Shown piece by piece: positions 1-10,695 of a DNA stretch of 64,000 nt. Where the stretch lies: contig NC_132911.1 in NCBI RefSeq assembly GCF_047675955.1, forward strand, positions 77,765,208 through 77,829,207, read 5' to 3'. The DNA comes from Chlorocebus sabaeus. Taxonomy: Eukaryota; Chordata; Mammalia; Primates; Cercopithecidae. Position 1 is the stretch's first letter. Every line of letters starts with the position of its first letter. The notes below the pieces were generated by a model, which did not search any database, was not told where the DNA came from, and saw nothing but the letters and a program-made list of their open reading frames with translations. The position numbers and the translations under genes are program-made.

Positions 1-110
1 GCATTGTACACTTTAAAAGGGTGAATTGTATGGTGTGTGAATTATTGTATCCCAATTTTTAAAATACATGGAGCTAAGTATCAGTAGCCATAACTAAAAT
101 AGGTGAGAAG

Positions 111-355
111 GACCAGCGTGGTGGCTCACGCCTGTAATCTTGGCACTTTGGGAGGCCGAGGCGGGCGGATCACTTAAAATCAGAAGTTTAAGACCACCCT
201 GGCCAACATGGTGAAACTCCCTCTCTACTAAAAATACAAACATTAGCCAGGCGTGGTGGCGCGTGCTTGTGGCTCCAGCTACTTGGGAGGCTGAGGGTGG
301 GAAAATTGCTTGAACCCGCCCTGCACTCCAGCCTGGGAAACAAAGTGAGTGTCTC

Positions 356-383
<28 letters not shown>
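111..383 (+). repeat. Alu SINE with internal deletion
   Basis: The left monomer begins 'gaccagcgtggtggctcacgcc' in degenerate form and the element ends in an A run of about 28 bases followed by (GA)n. The right monomer jumps from 'cttgaaccc' straight to 'cctgcactccagcctggg', so about 60 bp of the usual right arm is missing. Confidence 0.93.
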
Positions 384-386
<3 letters not shown>

Positions 387-396
387 AGAGAGAAAG

Positions 397-1030
397 TGGT
401 AGCCTCTGGAAAGCTCAACTGGCACATAGGAAGAGATAGAGCTGATAACTCCTGCTTTTTCTTATGTCTTGTGTTTGACATTTTAAGCTATATGCATACA
501 TTACTTTGATAAAAATAAAACTTACTTTTGAAAATCACCGTCACAAGTCTCCCCAAGCCTCAATGGAGTCAGTATTAAAATTAAAACAATATTAGCTAAT
601 TACGTAACTCCTTTCCAAAAAATGGCTTTTTACTTTTGGATAGTATTGGAATCTGTTTTCCTGCCTGAACAATATTTTCTTGAATTTAAGATCTAGGAAA
701 GCATTGGGAAAAGGAAGCACAGAAATAGAGGTGGCACTGGTTAAATTGAAGCCAAGAAGAATCTAAATTCAGGGAAAAACTTAGGTTGAGCCAAGAGCTT
801 TTTACTTATAAAACTGGTTAAACGCTTATGCTTGAAAACGAAGTTAAGAAAAGGAAGGTATTAAATTGTAAAATATACTCACTTCCCAAATGAAGATAGG
901 AATATTCTGATTGAATGTGAAATCAGAAATAAAGTACTTAGCAAGCACCCAAGAACAGTTTGTCTTAAACTAACTGTACTGAAGTACCTTTTTTTTTTCA
1001 ATCATGGACTGATAAAAACACAATAAAAAT
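397..1030. other. Intergenic, nothing recognised
   Basis: AT-rich single-copy-looking sequence. I see no long ORF, RNA gene or familiar repeat here. Confidence 0.5.
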
Positions 1031-1040
1031 GAATTACCAG

Positions 1041-1335
1041 GTCAGGTGCAGTGGCTCACACATGTAATCTCACCACTTTGGGAGGCCAAGGCGGACATAT
1101 CACCTGCGGTCAGGAGGTTCAGACCAGCCTGGCCACATGGAGAAACCTTGTCTCTACTTAAAATACAAAACTTAGCCTGGCATGGTGGCAGATGCCTATA
1201 ATCCCAGGTACTCGGGAGGCTGAGACTAGAGAATCACTTAAACCTGGGAGGTGGAGGTTGCAGTGAGCTGAGATCACACCATTGCACTTCAGCCTGGGTG
1301 ACAAGAGTGAAACTCTGTCTCAAAAAAAAAAAAAA
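1041..1335 (+). repeat. Full-length Alu SINE
   Basis: A dimeric Alu with an A tail, flanked by perfect 10-bp target-site duplications 'gaattaccag' at 1031-1040 and 1336-1345. Confidence 0.96.
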
Positions 1336-1490
1336 GAATTACCAGAAAAATGAAATATAAAAACAAACACAAACAAGGTTGAATTTTCATTCTTAGCTTA
1401 AACAGGTATAATATTACTCTGACAAATTGCTAAAAATGTTTCTAAATATGCATTCTTAATTTTTATACTCATCTGTTCATAAACTGTTTG

Positions 1491-1616
1491 TTGTTTTTTA
1501 GGGACACGGTCTTGTTATGTTGTCCAGGCTGGTCTTGAACTCTTGCACTCAAAGGATCTTTCCACCTCAGCCCCCTAAGCATCTGGGACTACAGCACATA
1601 CCACTGTGCCCAGTCT
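1491..1616 (-). repeat. Monomeric Alu (FLAM-like) fragment
   Basis: Reads as an antisense left Alu monomer only: T-rich start, 'ttgtccaggctggtcttgaac', then 'ctgggactacagcac' and 'actgtgcccag'. No right monomer follows, so this is a free left monomer or an old truncated Alu. Confidence 0.75.
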
Positions 1617-1645
1617 TTATAAATTGCTAAAAAATGGTTCATATA

Positions 1646-1947
1646 GGCCAGGTACGGTGACTCACACCTGTAATCTCAGCACTTTGGTAGGCCGAGGTGG
1701 GTGGATCTCCTGCGGTCGGGAGTTCGAGACCAGCCTAGGCAACATGATGAAATCCTGTCTCTACTAAAAAATATATAAAAAATTAGTCAGGTGTGGTGCT
1801 GGGCACCTGTAATCCCAACTACTCAGGAGGCTGAGGCAGGAGAATTTGTTGAACCCGGGAAGCAGAGGTTGCAGTGAACTGAGATCACGCCACTGCACTC
1901 CAGCGTGGGCAACAAAAGTGAAACTCCATCTCAAAAAAAAAAAAAAA
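1646..1947 (+). repeat. Full-length Alu SINE
   Basis: Dimeric Alu starting 'ggccaggtacggtg' and ending in an A run, flanked by 10-bp duplications 'ggttcatata' at 1636-1645 and 1948-1957. Confidence 0.96.
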
Positions 1948-2152
1948 GGTTCATATAATGGCACAGAGCCATGGGCCAACTTTGAAAAGCACAGCTCTAG
2001 AAACTGTGGAATTAGATCCTTGCAATTATTGAATAAATCTTAAAATAGTTTCAGAAGCAAGAGGCTACTAGAACCAAAAATTTAAAAATAGCAAGGAAAA
2101 TAAAATTGTCTGATAGTTCTGTATCAGAGCATTGAATAAAAACCATTCACTT

Positions 2153-2468
2153 GGCCGGGCGCGGTGGCTCAAGCCTGTAATCCCAGCACTTTGGGAGGCC
2201 GAGATGGGCGGATCATGAGGTCAGGAGATCGAGACCATCCTGGCTAACACGGTGAAACCCCGTCTCTACTAAACATACAAAAAACTAGCCGGGTGAAGTG
2301 GCGGGTGCCTGTAGTCCCAGCTACTCGGGAGGCTGAGGCAGGAGAATGGCGTGAACCCGAGAGGAGGAGCTTGCAGTGAGCTGAGATCCGGCCACTGCAC
2401 TCCAGCCTGGGTGACACAGCAAGACTCCGTCTCAAAAAAACAAAAAAAACAAAAACAAAAAAAAAAAA
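2153..2468 (+). repeat. Young AluYR-type SINE
   Basis: Full-length and little diverged. It carries 'gctcaagcctg', 'aaaaactagccggg' and 'gatccggccactgc', which I recognise as variants of the Old World monkey AluYR subfamilies. Target-site duplications 'cattcactt' lie at 2144-2152 and 2469-2477. The tail is A-rich with interspersed C. Confidence 0.93.
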
Positions 2469-2590
2469 CATTCACTTATAGAAAAGGCTGCAATTATTTT
2501 ACAATGGCAAAAACTGGGTGCAAGCTAAATGGACATCAATGAGAGATGGTTAAAAGTCATAATATGTCTTTACTATGGAATTCAGCATAG

Positions 2591-2909
2591 TTTTTGTTTG
2601 TTTGTTTGTTTGTTTTTGTTTTCTGAGTTGGAGTCTCACTCTGTCACTCAGGCTGGAGTGCAGTGGCTCCATCTCAGCTCACTGCAATGTCTGCCTCCCA
2701 AGTTTAAGTGATTCTCCTGCCTCAGCCTCCTGAGTAGCTGGGATTACAGGCACGTGCCACCATACCCAGCTAATTTTTGTGGGTTTTTTGTAGAGATGGG
2801 TTTTCACCATGTTGGCCAGCCTGGTCTTGAACTCCTGACCTCAAGTGATTCACCTGCCTTGGCCTCCCAAAGTGCTGGGATTACAGGTGTGAGCCATTGT
2901 GTCTGACAC
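2591..2909 (-). repeat. Full-length Alu SINE
   Basis: Antisense Alu whose tail has become a (GTTT)n run. It is bounded by near-identical duplications 'gcatagttttt' (2585) and 'gcatagatttt' (2910). Confidence 0.93.
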
Positions 2910-2994
2910 GCATAGATTTTAAAAGAAGATGTATTCACAGGTATTGGCCTGGCAAAATGTCCTTGTTACATTATTGAATGAAAACACACAAACA

Positions 2995-3291
2995 GGCTGG
3001 GCGCGGTGGCTCAAGCCTGTAATCCCAGCACTTTGGGAGGCCGAGATGGGCGGATCACGAGGTCAGGAGATCGAGAACATCCTGGCTAACACGGTGAAAC
3101 CCTGTCTCTACTAAAAATACAAAAAACTAGCCGGGCGCGGTGGCGGGCGCCTGTAGTCCCAGCTACTCGGGAGGCTGAGGCAGGAGAATGGCGTGAACCC
3201 GGGAGGCGGAGCTTGCTGTGAGCTGAGATCTGGCCACTGCACTCCAGCCTGGGCGACAGAGCGAGACTCCGTCTCAAAAAAAAAAAAAAAA
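2995..3291 (+). repeat. Young AluYR-type SINE
   Basis: Full-length, little diverged, with the AluYR variants 'gctcaagcctg', 'aaaaactagccgggcg' and 'gatctggccactgc'. Perfect 15-bp duplications 'gaaaacacacaaaca' lie at 2980-2994 and 3292-3306, so the insertion is recent. Confidence 0.95.
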
Positions 3292-3603
3292 GAAAACACA
3301 CAAACAAAAACAAGTTCCACAGCACTGTATATAGAATGCAATCCCATACATTAGAGGGGGAGCCCAGGCTGTGTGTACATATTTACATTGTAAAAGTGTA
3401 GAAAAATATCTGAAAAGAGACGCACCAGACTGTATACCTTCATTACCCTTAGGGGCTGGGAGAAAAGGGACAGAAAGTGAGAAACTTTCACCTTTTACTT
3501 TCACCAATAGTTCATTCATTGGACAAACATGTACTGAGCACCAACTGCCCTAGGTGGCAGGAAAATAACCACAACAGATGACAAGCAAGTAAGCAAAGAA
3601 CTT

Positions 3604-3870
3604 AAAGGAATGTAGAAAAACAGGAAGGAGAGAGGAAAAGGGGAGGGAAGAAGGGAAGGGAAATAAAAGCAAGTTCCAGAACATTAGAGAGTATTTTGTC
3701 CCACATATTAGAGAGTGGGCCTGGCTATATGTCAATATGTATATAGTGAATGCATTGGAGGAAGGCGGGAAGGGAGAGGAGGGAGGGAGGAGAGGAGAAG
3801 AGAGAGAAAAGGAGGAGAGGGAAGTGAAAGGAAAGAAAGCAAGGAGGCAGGGAAGAATGGAGGAGGGTAA
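3604..3870 (+). repeat. GA-rich low-complexity tract
   Basis: Imperfect purine-rich blocks (3604-3672 and 3757-3870) of gga, gaa and ggga units. It is not a clean microsatellite. The preceding 'ttcattcattggacaaacat...tactgagcacc' at about 3511 resembles an ancient MIR/L2-type tail. Confidence 0.7.
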
Positions 3871-4005
3871 ATTTCAGATGGTTTGAAACCAAAGCAATGA
3901 AAGGAATAAAGAGTGACTGGGAAAAAGGCAGGGACCAGGTAGTGGAGCTAGTTTAGACACCATCGTCAGAGAAATGCCATAGGAACTAAGAAAGTGGACA
4001 ATGAA

Positions 4006-4305
4006 GGCTGGGCTCGGTGGCTTCTTCCTGTAATCCCAGCAGTTTGGGAGGCTGAAGTAGGTGGACCACCCGAGGTCAGGAGTTGGAGACCAGCATGGCC
4101 AACATGGCGGAACTCGTCTCTACTAAAAATACAGAAATTAGTCGGGCATAGTGGCGCATGCCTGTAATCCCAGCTACTCAGGAGGCTGAGACAGGAGAAT
4201 TGCTTGAACCTGGGAGGTGGAGGTTGCAGTGAGCCGAGATCGCGCCATTGCACTCCAGCCTGGGTGACAGAGCAAGACTCCGTCACAAAGAAGGAAAGAA
4301 AGACA
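4006..4305 (+). repeat. Alu SINE
   Basis: Dimeric Alu starting 'ggctgggctcggtgg'. The tail has decayed to 'aaagaaggaaagaaag', with approximate duplications 'gacaatga' at 3997 and 4306. Confidence 0.94.
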
Positions 4306-4426
4306 GACAATGAGAAGAGATGGGCAAAGAGCCTTGAGAAGTGTAATCTGTGTGCCAAGTATATACATCTGCTTCAGCAGGCATCCACTACTATTAGATT
4401 TTTTTAAGCCAATAAAACGTTTCCAT

Positions 4427-4741
4427 TGTTGTTATTATTATTATTATTATTATTATTTTGGAGACAAGAGTCTTGCTCTGTCACCCAGACTGGAGTGTAG
4501 TGGCGTGATCTCAGCTCACTGCAACTTCCACCTCCTGGGTTCAAGTGATTATCATGCCTCAGCCTCCTGAGTAGCTGGGATTACAGGCACACACCACCAT
4601 GCCCGCTAATTTTTGTATTTTTAGTAGAGAAGGGTTTCACCATGTTGCCCAGGCTGGTCTCGAGCTCCTGACCCCAGGTGATCTGCCTGCCTCAGCCTCC
4701 CAAAATGCTGGGATTACAGGTGTGAGCCACCGTGCCCGGCC
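4427..4741 (-). repeat. Alu SINE with (ATT)n tail
   Basis: Antisense Alu ending 'gagccaccgtgcccggcc'. The original A tail has evolved into a (TTA)n microsatellite at 4431-4458. Confidence 0.95.
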
Positions 4742-4894
4742 TCAAATATTTTCTAATTAAGAAAATGATCCATTGTAGAAGTTCTATAGCATTTTGAACT
4801 CTGATCTCGTTTTCTCATGGAAACAAATATTCTAAGCGGGTATTGGGCTCCTAGACAAGACTGCAGAAGGCTCTTTAATCCTCCAAGGCTATGT

Positions 4895-5160
4895 GTAGTG
4901 AACAGATGGTGGCTGCTAAAAAGATAGCTCCGTGTTCTAATCCCTGGAACCTGTGACTATCACCGTATATGGCAAAAAATGTGACTCAAATCCTGAAAGG
5001 AGAAGTTTATCCCAGATTATCCAGTTAGACTTTGTAAGCAATCACATGGATAAGAGAAAGGAGGGGAAATTTTGGGGTAGACAAAGAGAAGACATACAGA
5101 AGAGGAGGAGGCAATGTGACTACAAAGGCAGAGATTGGAGTGATGCGACTGTAAGCCAAG
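4895..5160 (-). repeat. Ancient dispersed repeat, family unassigned
   Basis: 'ctaatccctggaacctgtg', 'tatatggcaaaaaatgtgac' and 'ggcagagattggagtgatgc' followed by 'gtaagccaag' are phrases of a widespread old mammalian repeat. They look like the reverse orientation of the repeat at 13999-14783 and 18722-19165. I do not name the family. Confidence 0.55.
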
Positions 5161-5166
5161 AAACGC

Positions 5167-5363
5167 TGTCTCTACTAAAAATACACCATCTCCACTAAAA
5201 ATACAAAAATTTGCCGGGTGTGGTGGCGGGCGCCTGTAATCCCAGCTACTCAGGAGGCTGAGGCAGAAGAATTGCTTGAACCCAGGAGGTGGAGCTTGCA
5301 GTGAGCTGAGACCGCACCACTGTACTCCAGCCTGGGCAACAGAGTGAGACTCCTTCTCAAAAA

Positions 5364-5406
<43 letters not shown>
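5167..5406 (+). repeat. 5'-truncated Alu with (AAAT)n tail
   Basis: Starts inside the left monomer at 'tgtctctactaaaa', with a short local duplication of that phrase, continues through a full right monomer and ends in (AAAT)n at 5361-5405. Confidence 0.92.
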
Positions 5407-5595
5407 GTCAGTCGGGTGTGGTGGTATGTTCCTGTAGTTCAGCTACTCAGGAGGCTGAGGCATGAGAATTGCTTGAGCCCAGGAGATGGAGGCTACAGTG
5501 AGCTGAGATCACGCCACTGCACTTCAGCCTGGGCAACAGAGCAAGACTCTGTCTCAAAAACAAAAAACATCACAAAACAGAAAATTAAAACAAAA
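5407..5595 (+). repeat. Right-monomer Alu fragment
   Basis: A single right Alu monomer ('gtcgggtgtggtggtatg' to 'gactctgtctc') directly follows the (AAAT)n tail of the preceding Alu and ends in an A/C-rich tail. It may be part of a compound Alu, but I see no outer duplication. Confidence 0.88.
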
Positions 5596-5676
5596 CGTAA
5601 AATGAATAAAATTGAGGAAAATTTTAATCTTTATTAGAGTTGGGTTCGGGGAGAGCAGGTTTAATTAATAATGGCT

Positions 5677-5975
5677 GGCTGGGTGCAGTGGCTCAGCCTA
5701 TAATGCCAGCACTCTGGGAGGCCGAGGTGGGCAGATCACGAGGTCAAGAGTTCAAGAACAGCCTGGCCAACATAGTGAAACCCTGTCTCTACTAAAAATA
5801 CAAAAATTAGCTGGGCATGGTGGTGCGTGCCTATAGTCTGAGCTACTCGGGAGGCTGAGGCAGGAGAATCACTTGAACCTGGGAGGCGGAGGTTGTGGTG
5901 AGCCAAGATTGCATCACTGCACTCCAGCCTGGGCAACAGATCAAGACTCCGCCTCAAAATAGTAATAATAATAAT
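5677..5975 (+). repeat. Full-length Alu SINE
   Basis: Dimeric Alu flanked by perfect duplications 'aataatggct' at 5667-5676 and 5976-5985. The tail contains (AAT)n. Confidence 0.95.
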
Positions 5976-5984
5976 AATAATGGC

Positions 5985-6212
5985 TAACATTTATAGACAA
6001 TTTACTATAAGTGCTTTAATGTGTTTGCTCATGTACATGTTATAACAGCCCTAGGAAGTATCTGCTATCTGTTCTCAATATTTAAAAACAAAATCCAAGA
6101 GGCAGAGGTTAAGTAACTTGGCTAAAGTCACTCAGCCATAAAGGGAAAGGGCCAATAGCTGAACCCTGGCAGCTTGACCCGAGAGCCCCTCACTCCACTG
6201 CTGCCTGCCTGC
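5985..6212 (-). repeat. MIR SINE
   Basis: Antisense MIR: 'ctaacatttatagac', 'ataacagccctaggaag', 'ggttaagtaacttgg', 'gtcactcagcc' and 'ctgaaccctggcag' follow the MIR core in order. It is heavily diverged. Confidence 0.75.
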
Positions 6213-6469
6213 AGATAAGTTTTTACCTTTTTTTTTTTTTTTTAAAAACTCTGGACACTCTCAAGGGTTTTTAGAGATAATAGCACTGCTTTTTAAAACA
6301 AAAATCAATAGACTTCATTTTTTTAAGTAGTTGTAGGTTTACAGAAAACTTGAACAAAAATTAGACTTCCCATATGCCTCCTCCTCCCTTCTCCCAGATG
6401 AACATCCTCCATCAGTGTGGTACACCTGTTACAAATGATGAATGAACATCCATACACATTCTCTCTCAC

Positions 6470-6553
6470 TATATATATATATACACACACACATATATAT
6501 GTGTGTGTATATATGTGTGTGTATATATATCTGTGTGTGTATATATATATATA
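6470..6553. repeat. Alternating TA/CA/TG microsatellite
   Basis: Alternating purine-pyrimidine blocks (TA)n, (CA)n, (TG)n and (TA)n with a single interruption, directly joined to the poly-T of the next Alu. Sequence of this kind can adopt cruciform or Z-DNA structure. Confidence 0.85.
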
Positions 6554-6783
6554 TTTTTTTTTTTGAGATGGAGTCTCGCTCAAGTGATCCTCCCACCTCA
6601 GCCTCCCGAGTAGCTGGGACTACAGGCGCACACCACCATGCCCAGCTAATTTTTGTATTTTTTGGTAAAGATGGGGTTTCACCATGTTGGCCAGGCTGGT
6701 CTCAAACTCCTGATCTCCAGTGATCTGCCCACCTCAGCCTCCAAAAGTGCTGGGATTACAGGAGGGAGCCACCGTGCCCGGCC
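6554..6783 (-). repeat. Alu SINE with internal deletion
   Basis: Antisense Alu in which 'gatggagtctcgctc' jumps to 'aagtgatcctcccacctcag', removing about 75 bp of the right monomer. It is inserted in the antisense L1 3'UTR. Confidence 0.93.
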
Positions 6784-7723
6784 CACATTGTCAATATTTA
6801 ACATCCATAGTTTATATTAGGGTTCACTCTTGGTGGTGTACATCCTATGGGTTTGGAGAAATGTATAATGACATGTGACCACAATTGCAGTATCTTGCAG
6901 AGTATTTTCATTGTCCGAAAAAGTCTCTGTGCTCTGCCTATTCATTCCTCCCTATCCCAACCCCTGACAACCACTGATCTTTTTTATTGTCTCCATAGTT
7001 TTGCCTTTTCCAGAATATTATATACTTGGAATCATACACAGTGTAGCCTTTTCAGATTGGATTATTTCACTTAGTAATATGCATTTAAGTTTCCTCCATG
7101 TCTTTTTATGGCTAGATAGCTCATTTCTTCTTAACGCTGAATAATACTCCCTTGTCTAGATGTACCACGGTTTATCCATTCACTTACTGAAGGACACCCT
7201 GGTTGCTTCCAAGTTCTAAGTAAAGCTGCACATTTGTGTGCAGGTTTTTTTGGTGAATGTAAAGTTTTCAGCTCATTGGAGTAAACACCTAAAAACAAGA
7301 TCGCTGGATCACATGGCAAGAGTATGATTTAGTTTTGTAAGGAACTGCCAAACTGTCTTCCAATGTGGCTGTACCATTTTCCATTCCCACCAGCAATGGA
7401 GTTCGTGTTGCTCCACATCATCACAAGGATTTGGCGTCAGTGCTCTGGATTTTAGTTAATTCTAATGGTGTGTAGTGGTATCTCGTGGTTGTTTTGAATT
7501 TGGAATTCCCTGATGATATGTGATATTGAATCACACTGCTTTTTAGTGCTTGATTTTAATCCAATACTAAATTTATGTATATAGTTGTACATAAACATGC
7601 CTCTCTATATTAAGTTTATGATATTATATCTGAGAAATGGAATTATTGGTGGCTTTTATTGTCCTTATACTTATTGCTCCTGTGCATGTAACAGATTACA
7701 AGCTTTGTTAAGATTTTCAGAGG

Positions 7724-8018
7724 GGCCAGGTGTGGTGGCTCCTACTTGTAATACTAGCACTTTGAGAAGCTGAGACAGGCAGATCGATTGAGCTCAAGAG
7801 TTGGAGACCAGCCTGGACAACATAGTGAGACCCTATCTCTACCAAAAAAAAAAAAAAAAAGTAAAGAAAAAGGCCTGGCATGGTGGTGCATGCCTGCAGT
7901 CCAAGCTACTTGGGGGGCTGAGGCAGGAGGATTGCTTGAACCCAGGAGATCAAGGCTGCAGAGAGCCATGTTCATATCACTGCACTCCAGCCTGGCTGAC
8001 AAAACAAGACACTGTCTC

Positions 8019-8049
<31 letters not shown>

Positions 8050-8216
8050 GCATAGTGGCGTGCACGTGTAGTCCCAGCTATTTGGGAGGCTAAGGTGGAA
8101 GGATCACTTGAGCCTGAGAGGTGAAGGTTGCAGTAAGCCATGATTGTGCCACTGCACTCCAGTCTGGGCAACAGAGGAAGACTCTGTCTCAAACAGAAAA
8201 AAAAGAAAAAAAATTT
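7724..8216 (+). repeat. Trimeric (left-right-right) Alu
   Basis: Three monomers in one orientation: left (7724-7860), right (7871-8043) and a second right monomer (8046-8216). They are separated by A-rich linkers. A single outer duplication 'ttttcagagg' (7714-7723 and 8217-8226) flanks the whole unit, which suggests one insertion event. It is diverged and AluJ-like. Confidence 0.85.
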
Positions 8217-8502
8217 TTTTCAGAGGAAAAATTATTTTTAAGGCTAGTGATTTATTATTTATCTATGCTGGGTAACTGGTTGTTATTTTTTCTTTTTAAT
8301 TAATTGAAAATCATTTGGTTTATTAACAAAGGCTCCTACATATTGGTGATAAAAGGTTTATAATTTCCAGTTGTCCTTTTTAAAAGTTGAGCACAACATC
8401 TCAAAATCAAATTTTAGGAGTGTCTTCTGATCATTGTAATGTTCACTGCAGTGAGCCAACATTTTTGTGACTTTCCTAATATGTACAGAATCACTTCCTT
8501 AA

Positions 8503-8551
8503 TACATATATATATATATATGAAAAATGTGTGTGTATATATATATACATA
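8503..8551. repeat. TA/TG microsatellite
   Basis: (TA)n at 8504-8521, then a short (GT)n and another (TA)n, adjoining the A/T end of the next Alu. Confidence 0.85.
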
Positions 8552-8838
8552 TTTTTGAGACATGGTCTTACTCTATCGCCCAGGCTGGAGTGCAGTGGCA
8601 CAATCTCGGCTCACTGCAACCTCTGCCTCCCAGGTTCAAGCAATTCTCTTGCCTCAGCCTCCCAAGTAGTGGGGATTACAGGCATCCACTGCCACGCCCA
8701 GCTAATTTTTGTATTTTTAGTAGAGATGAGGTTTCACCGTGCTGCCCAGGTTGGTCTCGAACTCCTGACCTCAAGTGATCCGCCAGCCTTGGCCTCCTAA
8801 AGTGTGGGGATTATAGGCATGAGCGACTACGCCCAGCC
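8552..8838 (-). repeat. Alu SINE
   Basis: Antisense full-length Alu from 'tttttgagacatgg' to 'gcgactacgcccagcc'. Confidence 0.95.
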
Positions 8839-8839
8839 T

Positions 8840-9690
8840 CCTTGTAGTATTTTAAACAAAACATGTTGAATGAAGAAATAATGTGTAATTTAAATAATCT
8901 CAATCATCATAGTAGCATTTGAAAGTTATTTCTAGTTTACTAATTTTAGCACAAGTCCTGTCATTTCCTCAATTGCTTATACAACATGGGTTGATACAAA
9001 GGACAAAACAGTCCTCAAGTAATGTATAGCCTATTTTCTACATTATATTTTATTGAAGCTCTAGTATTTAGCATATATTTAATAACTTACAAGATTCAGT
9101 TAGCATACTATATTTAATCTATCTTGTCTAAGGTTTATGATAGAACAGCAAAAATTTGAAAATACACTTGAATTAGTGCATTTTCAAATTTAAATTTGCC
9201 TTTAGTAGCATCTTTGTAGGTTTTATTGAAGTGTTGCATTAACACTTTGCTTTCACCTCTTTGTCTTTGAATTCTTAGGTTATAAAAATTAATCCATTGT
9301 AAGTGACATGTTATTCTTTTCATGTGCTGTAAGCTCTTAATTCATTTTATATTTTAACACATTACAGGAACCTTTTATGTCACATCACCTTTAATTTCAA
9401 ATCACCATTTAAATGAAACTTAAATCATTATGTAACTTAATATATCATATATATCCCATAACAGTCAGAGCTGTGTGCATTGGATATCCATCAATTCTTT
9501 TAAATAGTAGAATTCAAGTGAATTATATTATGTGTGTATTATACTAATACATATAATTTACCTTTAAATTATATATTACACGAACACATGTGATTTCCCC
9601 CTAAAATATACAATATGTTTCTTTATGAAACATATCAACACCTCTTACAATGTCTATTATCAACATCTTTCCAACATTCCTCAATAGAAA
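8840..9690. other. AT-rich intergenic, nothing recognised
   Basis: About 850 bp of strongly AT-rich sequence without a recognisable repeat, ORF or RNA gene. Confidence 0.5.
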
Positions 9691-9701
9691 GTACAATTAA
9701 T

Positions 9702-9998
9702 GGACTGGGCACGGTGGCTCATGCCTGTACTCCCAGCACTTTGGGAAGCCGAGGTGGGTGGATCACTTGAGGTCAAGAGATTGAGACCATCCTGGCCAAT
9801 ATGGTGAAACCCCGTCTCTACTAAATATACAAAAATTAGCCAGGTGAGGTGTTGGGCACCTGTAATCTCAGCTACTCAGGAGACTGAGGCAGAAGAATTG
9901 CTTGAACCTGGGAGGCGGAGTTTGCAGTGAGCCGAGATCAAGCCATTGCACTCCTGGGCGACAGAGCAAGACTCTGTCTCAAAAAAAAAAAAAAAAAA
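9702..9998 (+). repeat. Alu SINE
   Basis: Dimeric Alu from 'ggactgggcacggtggctc' to an 18-bp A tail. Imperfect duplications 'tacaattaatg' (9692) and 'tacaactgatg' (9999) flank it. Confidence 0.94.
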
Positions 9999-10008
9999 TA
10001 CAACTGAT

Positions 10009-10302
10009 GGTCAGGCGCGGTGGGTCACATCTGTAATCCCAGCACTGTGGGAGACCGAGGTGGGTGGATGGTTTGAGCCCAACAGTTCGAGACCAGCCTG
10101 GGCAACATGGAGAAACCCTGTCTCTACCAAAAACACAAAAAATTAGCTGAGCGTCTAGTGGGCACCTGTAGTCCCAGCTACTTGGGAGGCTGAGATGGGA
10201 GGATCACTTGAGCCCAGGAGGTGGAGGTTGCAGTGAGAGATCACGCCACTGCACTCCAGCCTGGGTAAGAGTGAGATTCTGTCAAAAGAAAACAAAAAAA
10301 AA
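10009..10302 (+). repeat. Alu SINE seeding a polypurine tract
   Basis: Dimeric Alu from 'ggtcaggcgcggtggg' to 'gattctgtcaaaagaaaac', abutting the Alu tail at 9998. Its own A-rich tail runs directly into the long GGAA/GAAA array, so the array most likely grew from this tail. Confidence 0.93.
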
Positions 10303-10303
10303 C

Positions 10304-10530
10304 GAAGGAAGGAAGGAAGGAGGGAAAGAAGAAAGGAAGGAGGGAAGGAAGGAAGGAAGGAAGGAAGGAAGGAAGGAAGGAAGGAAGGAAGGAAGGAAGG
10401 AAGGAAGGAAGGAAGGAAGGAAGGAAGGAAGGAAGGAAAGAAGGGAGAGGGGAGGGAAGGAGGGAGGGAGGGAGGAAGAGAGGAAGGGAGAAAGAAAGAA
10501 AGAAAAAGAAAGAAAGAAAGAAAGAAAAAG

Positions 10531-10608
<78 letters not shown>

Positions 10609-10695
10609 GAAGGAAGGAAGGAAGGAAGGAAGGAAGGAAGGAAGGAAGGAAGGAAGGAAGGAAGGAAGGAAGGAAGGAAAAAAGAAAGAAAGAAA
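10304..10695 (+). repeat. (GGAA)n/(GAAA)n polypurine array, about 390 bp
   Basis: Blocks in order: (AAGG)n to about 10438, a G-rich GGGA segment (10440-10490), (AAAG)n (10490-10605), then (AAGG)n again (10606-10680) and a short (AAAG)n. There are essentially no pyrimidines for about 390 bases. It produces a spurious Lys/Glu/Arg/Gly reading frame. Length is probably polymorphic. Confidence 0.97.

Larger units (their letters stand above)
6303..7545 (-). mobile_element. Old LINE-1 3'UTR (L1M-type), antisense
   Basis: The reverse complement reads through L1M 3'UTR phrases: 'gtacaccaccaagagtgaac', 'cagtggttgtcaggggttgg', 'ggtgtccttcagtaagtgaa' and 'ggtggtacagcc'-like segments. It ends near 6303 at the L1 3' end ('ctgtaaacctacaac'). 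It is interrupted by a TA/TG microsatellite (6470-6553) and an Alu (6554-6783). No ORF survives. Confidence 0.8.

Noticed and set aside
5361..5406. Regular short repeats as a possible CRISPR-like array
   Set aside because: Simple (AAAT)n, as also at other Alu tails, with no spacers. The genome is clearly a primate nuclear one.
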